Of a DNA stretch of 64,000 bases, positions 17,584 to 25,139 are shown in pieces. The notes beneath the pieces were generated by a model. It worked only from the letters and a program-made list of their open reading frames with translations. It did no database searches and was not told the DNA's origin. The stretch's first letter is position 1, and each line of letters opens with the position of its first letter. The position numbers and the translations under genes are program-made. Location: the NCBI RefSeq assembly GCF_024227715.1, contig NZ_CP100448.1, positions 2,005,655 through 2,069,654 of the forward strand. Direction: 5' to 3'. The stretch comes from Halomarina litorea. Its GTDB lineage: Archaea > Halobacteriota > Halobacteria > Halobacteriales > Haloarculaceae.

Positions 17584-17970
17584 GTGAATAGCCTCCGTCG
17601 ACGACGCTTCCTCGCGACCCTCGTGCTCGCGCGGACGGCGTCACTCGCGGGCGGCGTCGACGTGCCGCAAAGCGTCGACACCGCCCGCGACGAGGTCGGT
17701 GGCCTCGACTCGGGGGACGCGGCCGAATCGGAGGACACAGCCGAAACGAGAGACCCGGCGGACACGCCAGATGCGGCGGACCTCGCGGGAGAGGAGCAGT
17801 CCGCCGCGTCGGAGGAGTCGCCGGAGGACCCGGGTGCGGCGAGCGGCGGCAACGAGATGGGCCTGCTGGACGCCGAGGACACGACCGCCCGGCCCCACGA
17901 TACGCCACGGGACGCGGGGGCGGCCACGCCCGACGCCGAGGACGCGACCCCCGACGAGTCGGGCCAGTGA
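17584..17970 (+). CDS. Tat-signal, acidic low-complexity secreted protein (tentative)
   Basis: A 128-residue frame from a GTG. The start LRRRRFLATLVLARTASLAGG is a twin-arginine-like signal. The rest is almost wholly Asp/Glu/Ala/Ser/Thr-Pro repeats (SEDTAETRDPADTPDAAD style) with no cysteines and no visible fold. A TATA-like tatttaa lies 25-35 bp upstream. An equally long open frame on the opposite strand warns that the composition alone may keep frames open. If real it is an exported, disordered, highly acidic protein; function unknown. Confidence 0.5.
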   Translation: MNSLRRRRFLATLVLARTASLAGGVDVPQSVDTARDEVGGLDSGDAAESEDTAETRDPADTPDAADLAGEEQSAASEESPEDPGAASGGNEMGLLDAEDTTARPHDTPRDAGAATPDAEDATPDESGQ

Positions 17971-18009
17971 CGGACGGGCGGCGGGCCGCCGACTGCGGGA
18001 GGCGGACCG

Positions 18010-18588
18010 TCAGTCCCCAGCGCCCTTGTTCTGCTGGGCTTCGACGGTCCGCGGGTCGGGTTCGATGTGCGCGTACTGGACGGCCCGGCGGCCGAGGACG
18101 TCCACCCGTTCCGCGAGGCTCTCGTCCGTCAGGTCGCCGTCGGCGAACTGCGCGTGCGCCCGGGGGATGGCAGCCTGATGGGGGAGGACCCACGCGTTGA
18201 GCGCCCGGCAGACCAGTCGCATGTGGTCGAGCGTCCCGCTGGGAAAGGCCCCGCCCGCGACGGCGAGGAGTCCCACGGTGGTGTGCTCGAACTCGTCGAA
18301 CCCGCAGTAGTCGAGGGCGTTCTTCAGCGGCGAGGAGAACGACCCGTGGTAGACGGGCGAGCCGAGGAGGACCGAATCGGCCTCCCCGACCCGCCGGGTG
18401 AGTTCGGCGGCGTCGGCCGGGTCGTCGGCGTCGGGGTCGAACACCGGCAGGTCGAGGTGCCGGAGGTCGACGAGGTCCGTCTCCGCGCCGAGCGACTCGG
18501 CGGCCCGGAGCGCGCGTTCGAGGCCCTGTCGGGTGTAGCTCGCGTCCCTGAGGCTCCCACAGACCGCCGCCACGCGAACGTCGTCCAT
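18010..18588 (-). CDS. NADPH-dependent FMN reductase family protein
   Basis: A 192-residue flavodoxin-like reductase. It starts MDDVRVAAVCGSLRDASYTRQGLERAL, the FMN-phosphate loop of the family. SVLLGSPVYHGSFSSPLKNALDYCG is the second signature, holding the isoalloxazine, and VGLLAVAGGAFPSG is the third. These enzymes reduce quinones, azo compounds or free FMN with NADPH in the cytosol. Length and all three loops are normal. It stands alone between a divergently placed small gene and the small membrane gene. Confidence 0.9.
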   Translation of the reverse strand: MDDVRVAAVCGSLRDASYTRQGLERALRAAESLGAETDLVDLRHLDLPVFDPDADDPADAAELTRRVGEADSVLLGSPVYHGSFSSPLKNALDYCGFDEFEHTTVGLLAVAGGAFPSGTLDHMRLVCRALNAWVLPHQAAIPRAHAQFADGDLTDESLAERVDVLGRRAVQYAHIEPDPRTVEAQQNKGAGD

Positions 18589-18652
18589 GGAGGACGTGAC
18601 GACGCGCGGGACATAACCCCACCGCCCCGCCTCCCGACCGGACTCGCGGGGG

Positions 18653-18820
18653 CTACGACCGACCGACCATCAACGCGCCGATGGCGAAGCCGATGCCGAG
18701 GGCCGTCCCGAAGACGAGCACCTGTTGAATCGGGAGGCCGACGAGTGCGCCGACGACGGCGACGCCGAGGAGCGCACCCACGAAGCCCACGACGGCGCGC
18801 CCGAGGTTCTCGGTCTTCAC
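18653..18820 (-). CDS. 55-residue two-helix membrane protein downstream of mutY
   Basis: A GTG start at 18820 gives MKTENLGRAVVGFVGALLG, followed by two hydrophobic helices separated by a short turn (GLPIQQ) and ending GALMVGRS. The GTG lies two bases after the mutY stop, so the gene is translationally coupled to mutY and probably in its operon. The N-terminal charge and Gly-zipper helices suggest a small integral membrane protein. Family not recognised; unlikely to act in repair itself. Confidence 0.6.
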   Translation of the reverse strand: MKTENLGRAVVGFVGALLGVAVVGALVGLPIQQVLVFGTALGIGFAIGALMVGRS

Positions 18821-18822
18821 GT

Positions 18823-19737
18823 TTATCGTCGGAGCGAGGCCCTCTCCTCGTCGACGGTCACGAGGCCGTCCGATTCGAGGTCCGAGAGCAGTCCCCGCAA
18901 CCACTCGCGGCCGTACTCGCCGTCGGGTGCGTAGTCCACGCGGACCCGGTGGCCCAGCGTGTCCAGTTCGAGTTCGTCGCCCTCACGGAGGGCACCCACC
19001 ACTCGTCCGCGCATCTGCCGCCTGCTCCCCTCGAATTTCGGCTGAGTGGGCACGTCGGGGGCGGTGAAGTCGCCCGTCGCGTAGGCGTGACACCACTCGC
19101 GCCACGGGCACCCGGCCTCGTCACACCGGGGGGCCTTCCCGCAGGCCACCCCGCCGAGTTCCATGACGGCGTTGTTCCAGACTCTGGACTCGCCCTCGGG
19201 CATGAGGTCGTTCGCCCACGCCTCGAAGGCCGCGTCGTCGTCCGGCACGTCGAACGCGCGGTGGAGGACGCGCTTGACGTTCGTGTCCACCACGGCGTCG
19301 CCGGCGTTGAACGCGAAGGAGGCCACCGCGTTGGCGGTGTACGGGCCGACGCCGTGGAGGTCCTGCAGTTCGTCGGGCGTCTCGGGGAACCCGCCGCGCT
19401 CGACCACCTGTCCGGCGGCGGTGTGGAGGTACTTCGCGCGGTTGTTGTAGCCGAGCGAGTGGGCCGTCCAGAACCCCACGACGTCGCTCCGGTCGGCGGC
19501 CGCGAGGTCCTCGACGGTCGGCCACTCGTCGAGGAACTCGCGGTAGGCCTCCTCGACGCGGGCCAACTGGGTCTGCTGGCTCATCACCTCGGAGACGAGG
19601 ATGCGGTACGGGTCGTCCGTCTCGCGCCACGGGAACGAGCGGTGGTCGGCCTCGTACCACGAGACGAGGGCCTCGCGCACCGCCTCGCGGTCGAACTCGG
19701 CCGCCGCGTCCGCCTCCGTCGGGAGGGCGTCGGTCAT
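18823..19737 (-). CDS. mutY: A/G-specific adenine glycosylase MutY
   Basis: A 304-residue HhH-GPD glycosylase. The catalytic Glu50 lies in SEVMSQQTQ, the helix-hairpin-helix in LHGVGPYTANAV (127-138), and catalytic Asp151 in VVDTNVKRVL. The 4Fe-4S loop is C199-C205-C210-C216, spaced 5-4-5 rather than the common 6-2-5. MutY removes adenine opposite 8-oxoguanine. The C-terminal part (QMRGRVVGALREGDEL) is shorter than the bacterial NUDT1-like domain. ATG 19737 is preferred to an upstream start with a Gln/Ser lead. Confidence 0.93.
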   Translation of the reverse strand: MTDALPTEADAAAEFDREAVREALVSWYEADHRSFPWRETDDPYRILVSEVMSQQTQLARVEEAYREFLDEWPTVEDLAAADRSDVVGFWTAHSLGYNNRAKYLHTAAGQVVERGGFPETPDELQDLHGVGPYTANAVASFAFNAGDAVVDTNVKRVLHRAFDVPDDDAAFEAWANDLMPEGESRVWNNAVMELGGVACGKAPRCDEAGCPWREWCHAYATGDFTAPDVPTQPKFEGSRRQMRGRVVGALREGDELELDTLGHRVRVDYAPDGEYGREWLRGLLSDLESDGLVTVDEERASLRR

Positions 19738-19853
19738 TGCCCCCGATTGCGCCGTCACCCGCTTAGGCGTGCTGTTTCCCCCGCGGTGGCGGTGCGCAAC
19801 ACGGTTGTATCACCGGTCGGTACGCTCATGGCACCGGCCGGCGACCACCGGAC

Positions 19854-20516
19854 ATGGCCTTCACCGACGAGTTGCGCGAGGCCGCCGACCCCATCTGGGC
19901 GGCGACGATGGACCACCCGATGGTGCAGGGCATCGGCGATGGCACCCTCGACGAGGACCGCTTCCGCGAGTGGGTCAGACAGGACTACGTCTACCTCGTG
20001 GAGTACTCGCGGGTGTTCGCCCTCGGGGCGGCGCAGGCACCGGACCTCGCCCGCCTGCGGACGTTCGCGGACCTCCTCCACGAGACGGTCGACACCGAGA
20101 TGGACCTCCACCGCGCGTACGCCGCCGAGTTCGGTATCTCGGAGGCCGACCTCGAAGCCACGGAACCGAGTCCGACCACGCGGGGGTACACCGACTTCCT
20201 CGTCAGGGCGGGCCACGAGGGGTTCGGCGAGACGGTGGCCGCGCTCCTCCCCTGTATGTGGGGGTTCCACGAGACGGGCCGCCGTCTGGACGAACAGGGG
20301 CGACCCGACCACGACCTGTACGCCGAGTGGATAGACACCTACTCCTCACAGGAGTTCGCCGACCTCGCCGCGTGGTGTCGCGACCTGATGGACGAGGTGG
20401 CCGAGGGTGCCGGACCCGAACGCCGCGCGCGCCTGCGAGAGCTGTTCGTCACGTCCTCGCGCTACGAGTACCGCTTCTGGGACGCCGCGTACCGCGGCGA
20501 GGAGTGGTCCGTATGA
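19854..20516 (+). CDS. tenA: TenA-family aminopyrimidine aminohydrolase, cysteine type
   Basis: A 220-residue TenA. The active-site cysteine is present in LLPCMWGFHE (Cys134, matching Cys135 of Bacillus TenA), and the conserved Glu205 lies in SSRYEYRFWDAAY. The N-terminal MDHPMVQGIGDGTL and FREWVRQDYVYL stretches are standard. TenA_C enzymes hydrolyse thiamine or aminomethyl-HMP to HMP for thiamine salvage. Its stop overlaps the next gene's ATG by ATGA, so translation of the two TenA paralogues is coupled. Confidence 0.92.
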   Translation: MAFTDELREAADPIWAATMDHPMVQGIGDGTLDEDRFREWVRQDYVYLVEYSRVFALGAAQAPDLARLRTFADLLHETVDTEMDLHRAYAAEFGISEADLEATEPSPTTRGYTDFLVRAGHEGFGETVAALLPCMWGFHETGRRLDEQGRPDHDLYAEWIDTYSSQEFADLAAWCRDLMDEVAEGAGPERRARLRELFVTSSRYEYRFWDAAYRGEEWSV

Positions 20517-21256
20517 CCGACGACTCGCCCGCCGCGGACGACGACCTGTTCGCCGCGAGCGACCACGACCGGTTCACCGACTACCTGCGCGAACGCGCCG
20601 AACCCGCGTGGACCGAGGCCACGGACCACCGCTTCACCGAGGCCTTACTCGCCGATACCCTCCCGGACGAGGTGTTCGCGCGCTACCTCGTCCAGGACTA
20701 CGCGTTCGTCCGGACGCTGGCGAGCGTCGTCGGCCACGCGGCCGGACAGGCCCCGACGCTCGCCGCGAAGGCCGAGTTCGCCGCCTTCCTCCGAACCGTC
20801 GCCACCGACGAGGACGACTTCTTCCGGCGGTCGTTCGACGCCCTCGCCGTCCCCGAGGCCGACCGGGAGGCCCCGGCGCTCCACCCCGTCACCGCCCGCT
20901 TCGACGACCTGTTGCGCCGCGCGGTCCACGAGGGCGACTACGCGGAGACGCTGGCCGTCCTCGTCCCCGCCGAGTGGGTGTACCTGACGTGGGCGTCGCG
21001 GTGTGAGTCCCCACCCGAACGATTCTACCTCGCCGAGTGGGTCGACCTCCACCGCGGCGCCGGGTTCGAGGGCGTCGTCGGGTTCCTCCGGGGGGAACTG
21101 GACGACGTCGGGCCGACCCTCTCACCCCACCGCGAACGGGCCGTCCGCCGCCTGTTCCGACGGACCGTCGAGTACGAGGTGGCGTTCTTCGACGCCGCCT
21201 ACGAGGGGGTCGCCGCGGGCGACGCGGACGGCGGGAGCGAGGCGCGAGACGGGTAG
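20513..21256 (+). CDS. TenA-family protein, glutamate (Cys-less) type
   Basis: A 247-residue TenA homologue with an acidic 20-residue N-terminal extension. The site that is Cys in the upstream gene reads VPAEWVYLTW: Ala153 replaces Cys and Glu154 follows, as in the TenA_E class. The terminal Glu motif is kept (VEYEVAFFDAAYEG). TenA_E members studied in plants act on amino- and formylamino-HMP, one step away from the TenA_C reaction. The ATG overlaps the stop of the first TenA gene, so the pair likely salvages damaged thiamine together; substrate order is inferred. Confidence 0.88.
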   Translation: MTDDSPAADDDLFAASDHDRFTDYLRERAEPAWTEATDHRFTEALLADTLPDEVFARYLVQDYAFVRTLASVVGHAAGQAPTLAAKAEFAAFLRTVATDEDDFFRRSFDALAVPEADREAPALHPVTARFDDLLRRAVHEGDYAETLAVLVPAEWVYLTWASRCESPPERFYLAEWVDLHRGAGFEGVVGFLRGELDDVGPTLSPHRERAVRRLFRRTVEYEVAFFDAAYEGVAAGDADGGSEARDG

Positions 21257-21298
21257 GCGGAGCGAAACCCGTTTCCGGCCCGCGTCGCTCGATGGGGT

Positions 21299-21616
21299 AT
21301 GAGTCTCGACGACCTCTCACAGGAGGTACAGGACGCGTACGGCGACCTCGGCGAGGACCTCTCGGTCGAACTCGACCGCGAGACGCGCAACGAACTCGCC
21401 TTCCTCACCACCGTCCTCGGCGCCGACGCCGACGACATCCTCGGACGGGCGCTCCACCAGTTCTTTCAGGGCACCGTCGAGACGGGCCGCGTGGACTTCC
21501 ACCTCCGGCGGGGCTACGACGTCACCTACGACGAGTACCTCTCGGGGATGACCTACGAGCAGATGACCGGCCAACCCGACCCACCGGACAACGACGGCCG
21601 ACGCTACCAGTTCTAG
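21299..21616 (+). CDS. Conserved-looking haloarchaeal protein, unknown function
   Basis: A 105-residue, strongly acidic soluble protein starting MSLDDLSQEVQDAYGDL. An alpha-helical N-terminal part (LDRETRNELAFLTTVLGADADDIL) is followed by a mixed segment GRVDFHLRRGYDVTYDEYLSGM. No cysteines, signal or membrane helix. It begins 42 bp after the TenA pair on the same strand and could be the last gene of that transcript. Codon use is typical of neighbours, so it is very likely a gene; family not recognised. Confidence 0.7.
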   Translation: MSLDDLSQEVQDAYGDLGEDLSVELDRETRNELAFLTTVLGADADDILGRALHQFFQGTVETGRVDFHLRRGYDVTYDEYLSGMTYEQMTGQPDPPDNDGRRYQF

Positions 21617-21730
21617 CTCCGAGTCCCGCCCTCGACTGTCGCCCTCGCGGCGGCGGGCGGCCCCGACCCGACTTCTATCGGGTCGAGCAGTGAACGTGAA
21701 TCTTACCTCTTCGTTCGTGTAAGACTACGC

Positions 21731-22096
21731 ATGGCGCTCGACGCTGTCGACGGGGAACCGCCGGAGGGCCGGCGTTCCACCGTCGCGGAGGGGGACCTGG
21801 AGAGGTTGCGGGCCGAAGTCGACGCCGGGGCACTCGCGGAGACGCTGAACGAACTCGATGCGGGCGGGTTCGTCGGCCGGGAGGTCGAAGCGGGGTCGCC
21901 CCCGCGCGTGGCGTACTCGCTCGGGGAGCGCGGTGACCGTGCGCTGCGCGACTGGCGCCTCTACCGGTCGGGCGTCGTCACCTGCCGGCGGTGCGGGGAC
22001 CGACTGCACGACGTCCGTGGCTGTTCGTACTGTAGCGGCACGTACTGTTCGACCCACCGACTCCCCGAGAACCACGACTGTCCGGGTATCGAGTAG
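21731..22096 (+). CDS. AN1-type zinc-finger protein with winged-helix-like N-terminus
   Basis: A 121-residue protein. Residues 20-75 look like a small winged-helix (LERLRAEVDAGALAETLNEL and YSLGERGDRALRDWRLY). Residues 85-117 are an AN1 finger with C85, C88, C98, C101, C106, H109, H115 and C117, the full C2-C2-C-H-H-C set. Archaeal AN1 proteins of this kind are uncharacterised; a role in protein or nucleic-acid binding is only a guess. A TATA-like stretch (aatcttacc) lies about 25 bp upstream. Confidence 0.82.
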   Translation: MALDAVDGEPPEGRRSTVAEGDLERLRAEVDAGALAETLNELDAGGFVGREVEAGSPPRVAYSLGERGDRALRDWRLYRSGVVTCRRCGDRLHDVRGCSYCSGTYCSTHRLPENHDCPGIE

Positions 22097-22111
22097 CGAT
22101 CCGCGCCAGGG

Positions 22112-22327
22112 TCACCCGGCGGGCGTCGCGCGCAAGGCGAGTTCCAGTTCCGCACCGCAGGCCGTACACCGGCCGGACGCGATGACCTCGCGGAGCAACT
22201 GGTCGCGGAAACAGCAGGGACAGGCCACGCCGTCCATCGGCCCCGGCATGAACTGGAAGGTGTTGTCCCCGTCCAGTCGGACCTCCACGCTGTGCCCCCC
22301 GCTCCCGATACTGTCGGAAGTCGCCAT
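22112..22327 (-). CDS. Small zinc-ribbon protein
   Basis: A 71-residue protein convergent with the AN1 gene (15 bp gap). Two cysteine clusters, C36-x-C38-C39 (VACPCCFRD) and C54-x2-C57 (RCTACGAEL), form a probable rubredoxin-like zinc ribbon. The N-terminal half has beta character (SVEVRLDGDNTFQFMPGP). The start ATG 22327 is preferred to one five codons upstream because of spacing to a TATA-like element. Many such ribbons in haloarchaea are uncharacterised. Confidence 0.65.
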   Translation of the reverse strand: MATSDSIGSGGHSVEVRLDGDNTFQFMPGPMDGVACPCCFRDQLLREVIASGRCTACGAELELALRATPAG

Positions 22328-22372
22328 GCGTGAGTAACTCATCCGAGGGGGATAACCGTTCGTCCCGGCGAT

Positions 22373-23713
22373 TCAGGCGGCGTCCTCGATGGACGCGAGG
22401 AGGAGGTCGACCGCGAGGTCGATTTCGCGCTCGGTCACGTCGAGCGGCGGGAGCAGTCGCAGGGTCTTGTGGCCACACCCGAGCGTGAGAAAGCCCCGGG
22501 CGAGTGCGGCCTCCTGCACGTCGTCCCGGAGGTTCCTCGTCTCGAACTCGACGCCGAGCATCAGACCCTTCCCGCGCACGTCGACGACGCCCTCGGGGGC
22601 GGCGTCCCGGAGCAGTTCCAGACACTGCTCGCCCCGCGCGGTGGCGTTCGAGAGCAGGTCGTTCTCGCGGATGGCGTCGATGGTGAGCGCCCCCTGCGCG
22701 CTGGCGATGATGTCGCCCGCCCCCCACGTCGAGGAGAGGCGGCCCGACTCGTCGGGGAACACCGCCTCGCGCCCGACGGTCGCACCGACCCGGAGCGCCT
22801 TCGCAGATGTGATGACGTCGGGTTCGAGGGGGTAGTTGTCCGCGCCCCACCACTCGCCCGTGCGGCCCATGCCCGATTGAATCTCGTCGGCGACGAGCGT
22901 CAGGTCGTGTTCCTCGACCAGCGCCGCGACCTCCTCGACGAACGCGTCGCTCGGGAAGTAGTAGCCGCCCTCGCCCTGTACGGGTTCCATGATGAGGTAG
23001 GCCACCTCGTCGGCGTTGACGTACCCCGTCTCGGGGTGGAGCATCTTGCGCAACTGGGAGGTGCCGCCCGCGAAGAAGCCACACCCACACGTCGCGGGCG
23101 TACAGCCCTCGTCACGACAGAACGGCGCGTCGTGGATGCTCGGAATCTCGGGGAACTCGCGGCGGTAGACCTCCTTCGAGCGGTTGAGCGAGAGCGCCCC
23201 CAGCGTCCGGCCGTGGAAGGCCCCCTCGAAGGTGATGCCGTACTTGCCGCCCGTGTGGTCGTAGGAGATCTTGATGGCGTTCTCGACGGCCTCCGCGCCG
23301 GAGTTCGAGAGGAAGACGGTGTCCATCCCGTAGTGGCCCGTAATCTCGGTGAGGCGGCGCATCAGGCCCGCGGGACCCGGCATCCCAACGTCCTCGCCGA
23401 CGTTCTCGCCGGAGACGTAGAAGTCCTGTCCGGCGATCTTCAGCGGGTCCACGAGGTCGAACTCCCGCAGACGGTCCATGACGAGGGGGTTGTTGTAGCC
23501 GAGCGGTGCGGCCCCGACGTGGCTCGTGAAGTCCATGAGGACGTTGCCGTCCACGTCGGTACAGAACGGCCCCTCGGCGTCGCCCGCCAGGTCCCAGACG
23601 AAGTCGTAGACGTAGGTGCTCGTCGCCGCGTGTTCCCGGTGGCGCTCCGCCCACTCGCGAGCCTTCTCGCCGGGCATCGACCCCACGTCCGGCGTCGCCG
23701 TCTCACGGTTCAT
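22373..23713 (-). CDS. Class III PLP-dependent aminotransferase
   Basis: A 446-residue aminotransferase. It shows VFLSNSGAEAVENAIKIS (PLP phosphate), FEGAFHGRTLGALS, LVADEIQSGMGRTG, and ITSAKALRVGATVG with Lys305 as the PLP Schiff-base lysine. The family includes 4-aminobutyrate, ornithine and acetylornithine aminotransferases; the exact amino donor is not readable. A Cys-rich insert at 199-211 (CRDEGCTPATCGC) is unusual for the family and could bind a metal. A strong TATA-like box lies about 25-30 bp upstream of the ATG. Confidence 0.92.
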   Translation of the reverse strand: MNRETATPDVGSMPGEKAREWAERHREHAATSTYVYDFVWDLAGDAEGPFCTDVDGNVLMDFTSHVGAAPLGYNNPLVMDRLREFDLVDPLKIAGQDFYVSGENVGEDVGMPGPAGLMRRLTEITGHYGMDTVFLSNSGAEAVENAIKISYDHTGGKYGITFEGAFHGRTLGALSLNRSKEVYRREFPEIPSIHDAPFCRDEGCTPATCGCGFFAGGTSQLRKMLHPETGYVNADEVAYLIMEPVQGEGGYYFPSDAFVEEVAALVEEHDLTLVADEIQSGMGRTGEWWGADNYPLEPDVITSAKALRVGATVGREAVFPDESGRLSSTWGAGDIIASAQGALTIDAIRENDLLSNATARGEQCLELLRDAAPEGVVDVRGKGLMLGVEFETRNLRDDVQEAALARGFLTLGCGHKTLRLLPPLDVTEREIDLAVDLLLASIEDAA

Positions 23714-23735
23714 GGCGGCCGTTCGGACGAGGGGG

Positions 23736-23745
23736 TTAAATAAAC
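23736..23745 (-). promoter_or_regulatory. TATA box of the aminotransferase gene
   Basis: On the minus strand this reads TTTATTTAAC, ending 23 bp before the ATG at 23713. Composition and spacing fit a strong leaderless haloarchaeal promoter; surrounding DNA is otherwise GC rich. Confidence 0.5.
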
Positions 23746-23797
23746 AGTCGGGTTGTGGGCAGTATTTACGACGCCGACAGGACGGGTTTCGGACGGG

Positions 23798-25057
23798 TCA
23801 GACCAGCAGGGCGAGGCTCACGCCCGTCGCCGCGACGGCGAGGCCCGCGCTCCACACCGAGACCCGGTAGCCAAACGACCGGGTCGGCCCCGCGAGCGTC
23901 AGTCCCGCTTTCACGAGGACGCTGGCGACGGTGGCGACCATCACGCCGAGGATGGCCGTCTGCTGGCCGATGGCTCCGCCGTTGTAGAGGACGACGGCGG
24001 AGGTGGTCGCCCCGGCGCTGGAGACGAGTCCCGAGAGCGCCGCCGCCAGCAGGAACCCGGAGTCGCCGAACAGCGCCTGCGAGACGGCGCTGGCCGCGAG
24101 GACGATGGCGAACAGCGCGCCGAAGCTGAGCGCGTTCTTCGTCGAGAACGGGCTCTCGAGGTCGATCTCGATCGACTCCGACCAGTCGGCGGTGAACGCG
24201 GCCACGGCGACGCTCCCGACGATGACGACGCCGAGGGGCACGACCAGTCCCACCAGCGGTCCCGTCCCGAGCGTGAACGCGAGGACGATGGCGAGGTTCC
24301 GGACGGCCATCGCGGCGTCCGCAAGGAGGACGGCGGCGACGGCGTAGGAGATGGCCTCCGGACGCTGGCGGACGTGGTCGAGCATCGTCCCGACGACGGC
24401 CGTCGAGGACGCGAGCCCGCCGAAGAAGCCCGTCACGGCGATACCGCGGCTCCCGTAGGCCTTCACGATGGCGTAGTTTACGATGCCGATGGCCGCCACC
24501 GAGACGACCAGCAGCCACACCATCCGGGGTTCGATGGCGATGTCGAGGCCCGCCACGGTGACGGGCATCTTGCCGGGCGGAAGCAGGGGGTAGACGACGA
24601 ACGCGAGGACGCCGAACTCCGTCGCCGAGCGCACCTCCTTCCGGGTGAGGCCCCACGCGAAACTGTGGAGCTCCCGCTTCAGGATCAACAGGAGCGACGA
24701 GAGGATGGTGACGGTGACCCCCTCGGTGATGAGGCCGACGCCGACGAGGACGCCCACGCCGTAGGCGATGAGCATCGAGGTGGCCGTCGTCAGCGAGAGC
24801 CCCTCGTCCTCGCGGAACAGTCCCCGGACGACGAGCGCCGCCCCCATCAGGACGACCAGCACCGCGCCGACGGCGAGCAGCAGGTCGCGTTCGAGGACGG
24901 TGAACAGCGCCCCGAGCAGGGTGATGAGCGAGAACGTGCGGATACCTGCAGAGCGGTGTGACCACTCGCGTTCGAGGCCGAGGAACAGCCCCAGCGCCGC
25001 CGCGAGCATCAGCCGGAGGAGGGGCCCGTCCGCTACGACGGGTATCTGCATATCCAT
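23798..25057 (-). CDS. MgtC/SapB N-terminal domain plus DUF4010 membrane protein
   Basis: A 419-residue polytopic membrane protein. The MgtC signature appears at the N-terminus: LGLFLGLEREWSHRSAGIRTF and LITLLGALFTVL. The remainder carries about nine more hydrophobic helices including VTGFFGGLASSTAVVGTML and LSGLVSSAGATTSAVVLYN, typical of DUF4010. Transported ion or role unknown. Start is the ATG giving MDMQIPVV at 25057; ATG 25051 is an alternative. It diverges from the AI-2E gene across 82 bp of AT-rich promoter DNA, including acttaagc about 30 bp upstream. Confidence 0.85.
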   Translation of the reverse strand: MDMQIPVVADGPLLRLMLAAALGLFLGLEREWSHRSAGIRTFSLITLLGALFTVLERDLLLAVGAVLVVLMGAALVVRGLFREDEGLSLTTATSMLIAYGVGVLVGVGLITEGVTVTILSSLLLILKRELHSFAWGLTRKEVRSATEFGVLAFVVYPLLPPGKMPVTVAGLDIAIEPRMVWLLVVSVAAIGIVNYAIVKAYGSRGIAVTGFFGGLASSTAVVGTMLDHVRQRPEAISYAVAAVLLADAAMAVRNLAIVLAFTLGTGPLVGLVVPLGVVIVGSVAVAAFTADWSESIEIDLESPFSTKNALSFGALFAIVLAASAVSQALFGDSGFLLAAALSGLVSSAGATTSAVVLYNGGAIGQQTAILGVMVATVASVLVKAGLTLAGPTRSFGYRVSVWSAGLAVAATGVSLALLV

Positions 25058-25139
25058 ATATTCTACTATGTAGCTCTCGGTATTGCTTAAGTACGGCGCT
25101 TGCGAGGGGGTTTTTGTGACCAGATAGCTACTGGCACGT

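Noticed and set aside
23753-24961. 402-residue plus frame antisense to the MgtC/DUF4010 gene
   Set aside because: Glu/Arg/Gly-rich shadow without hydrophobic or catalytic pattern.
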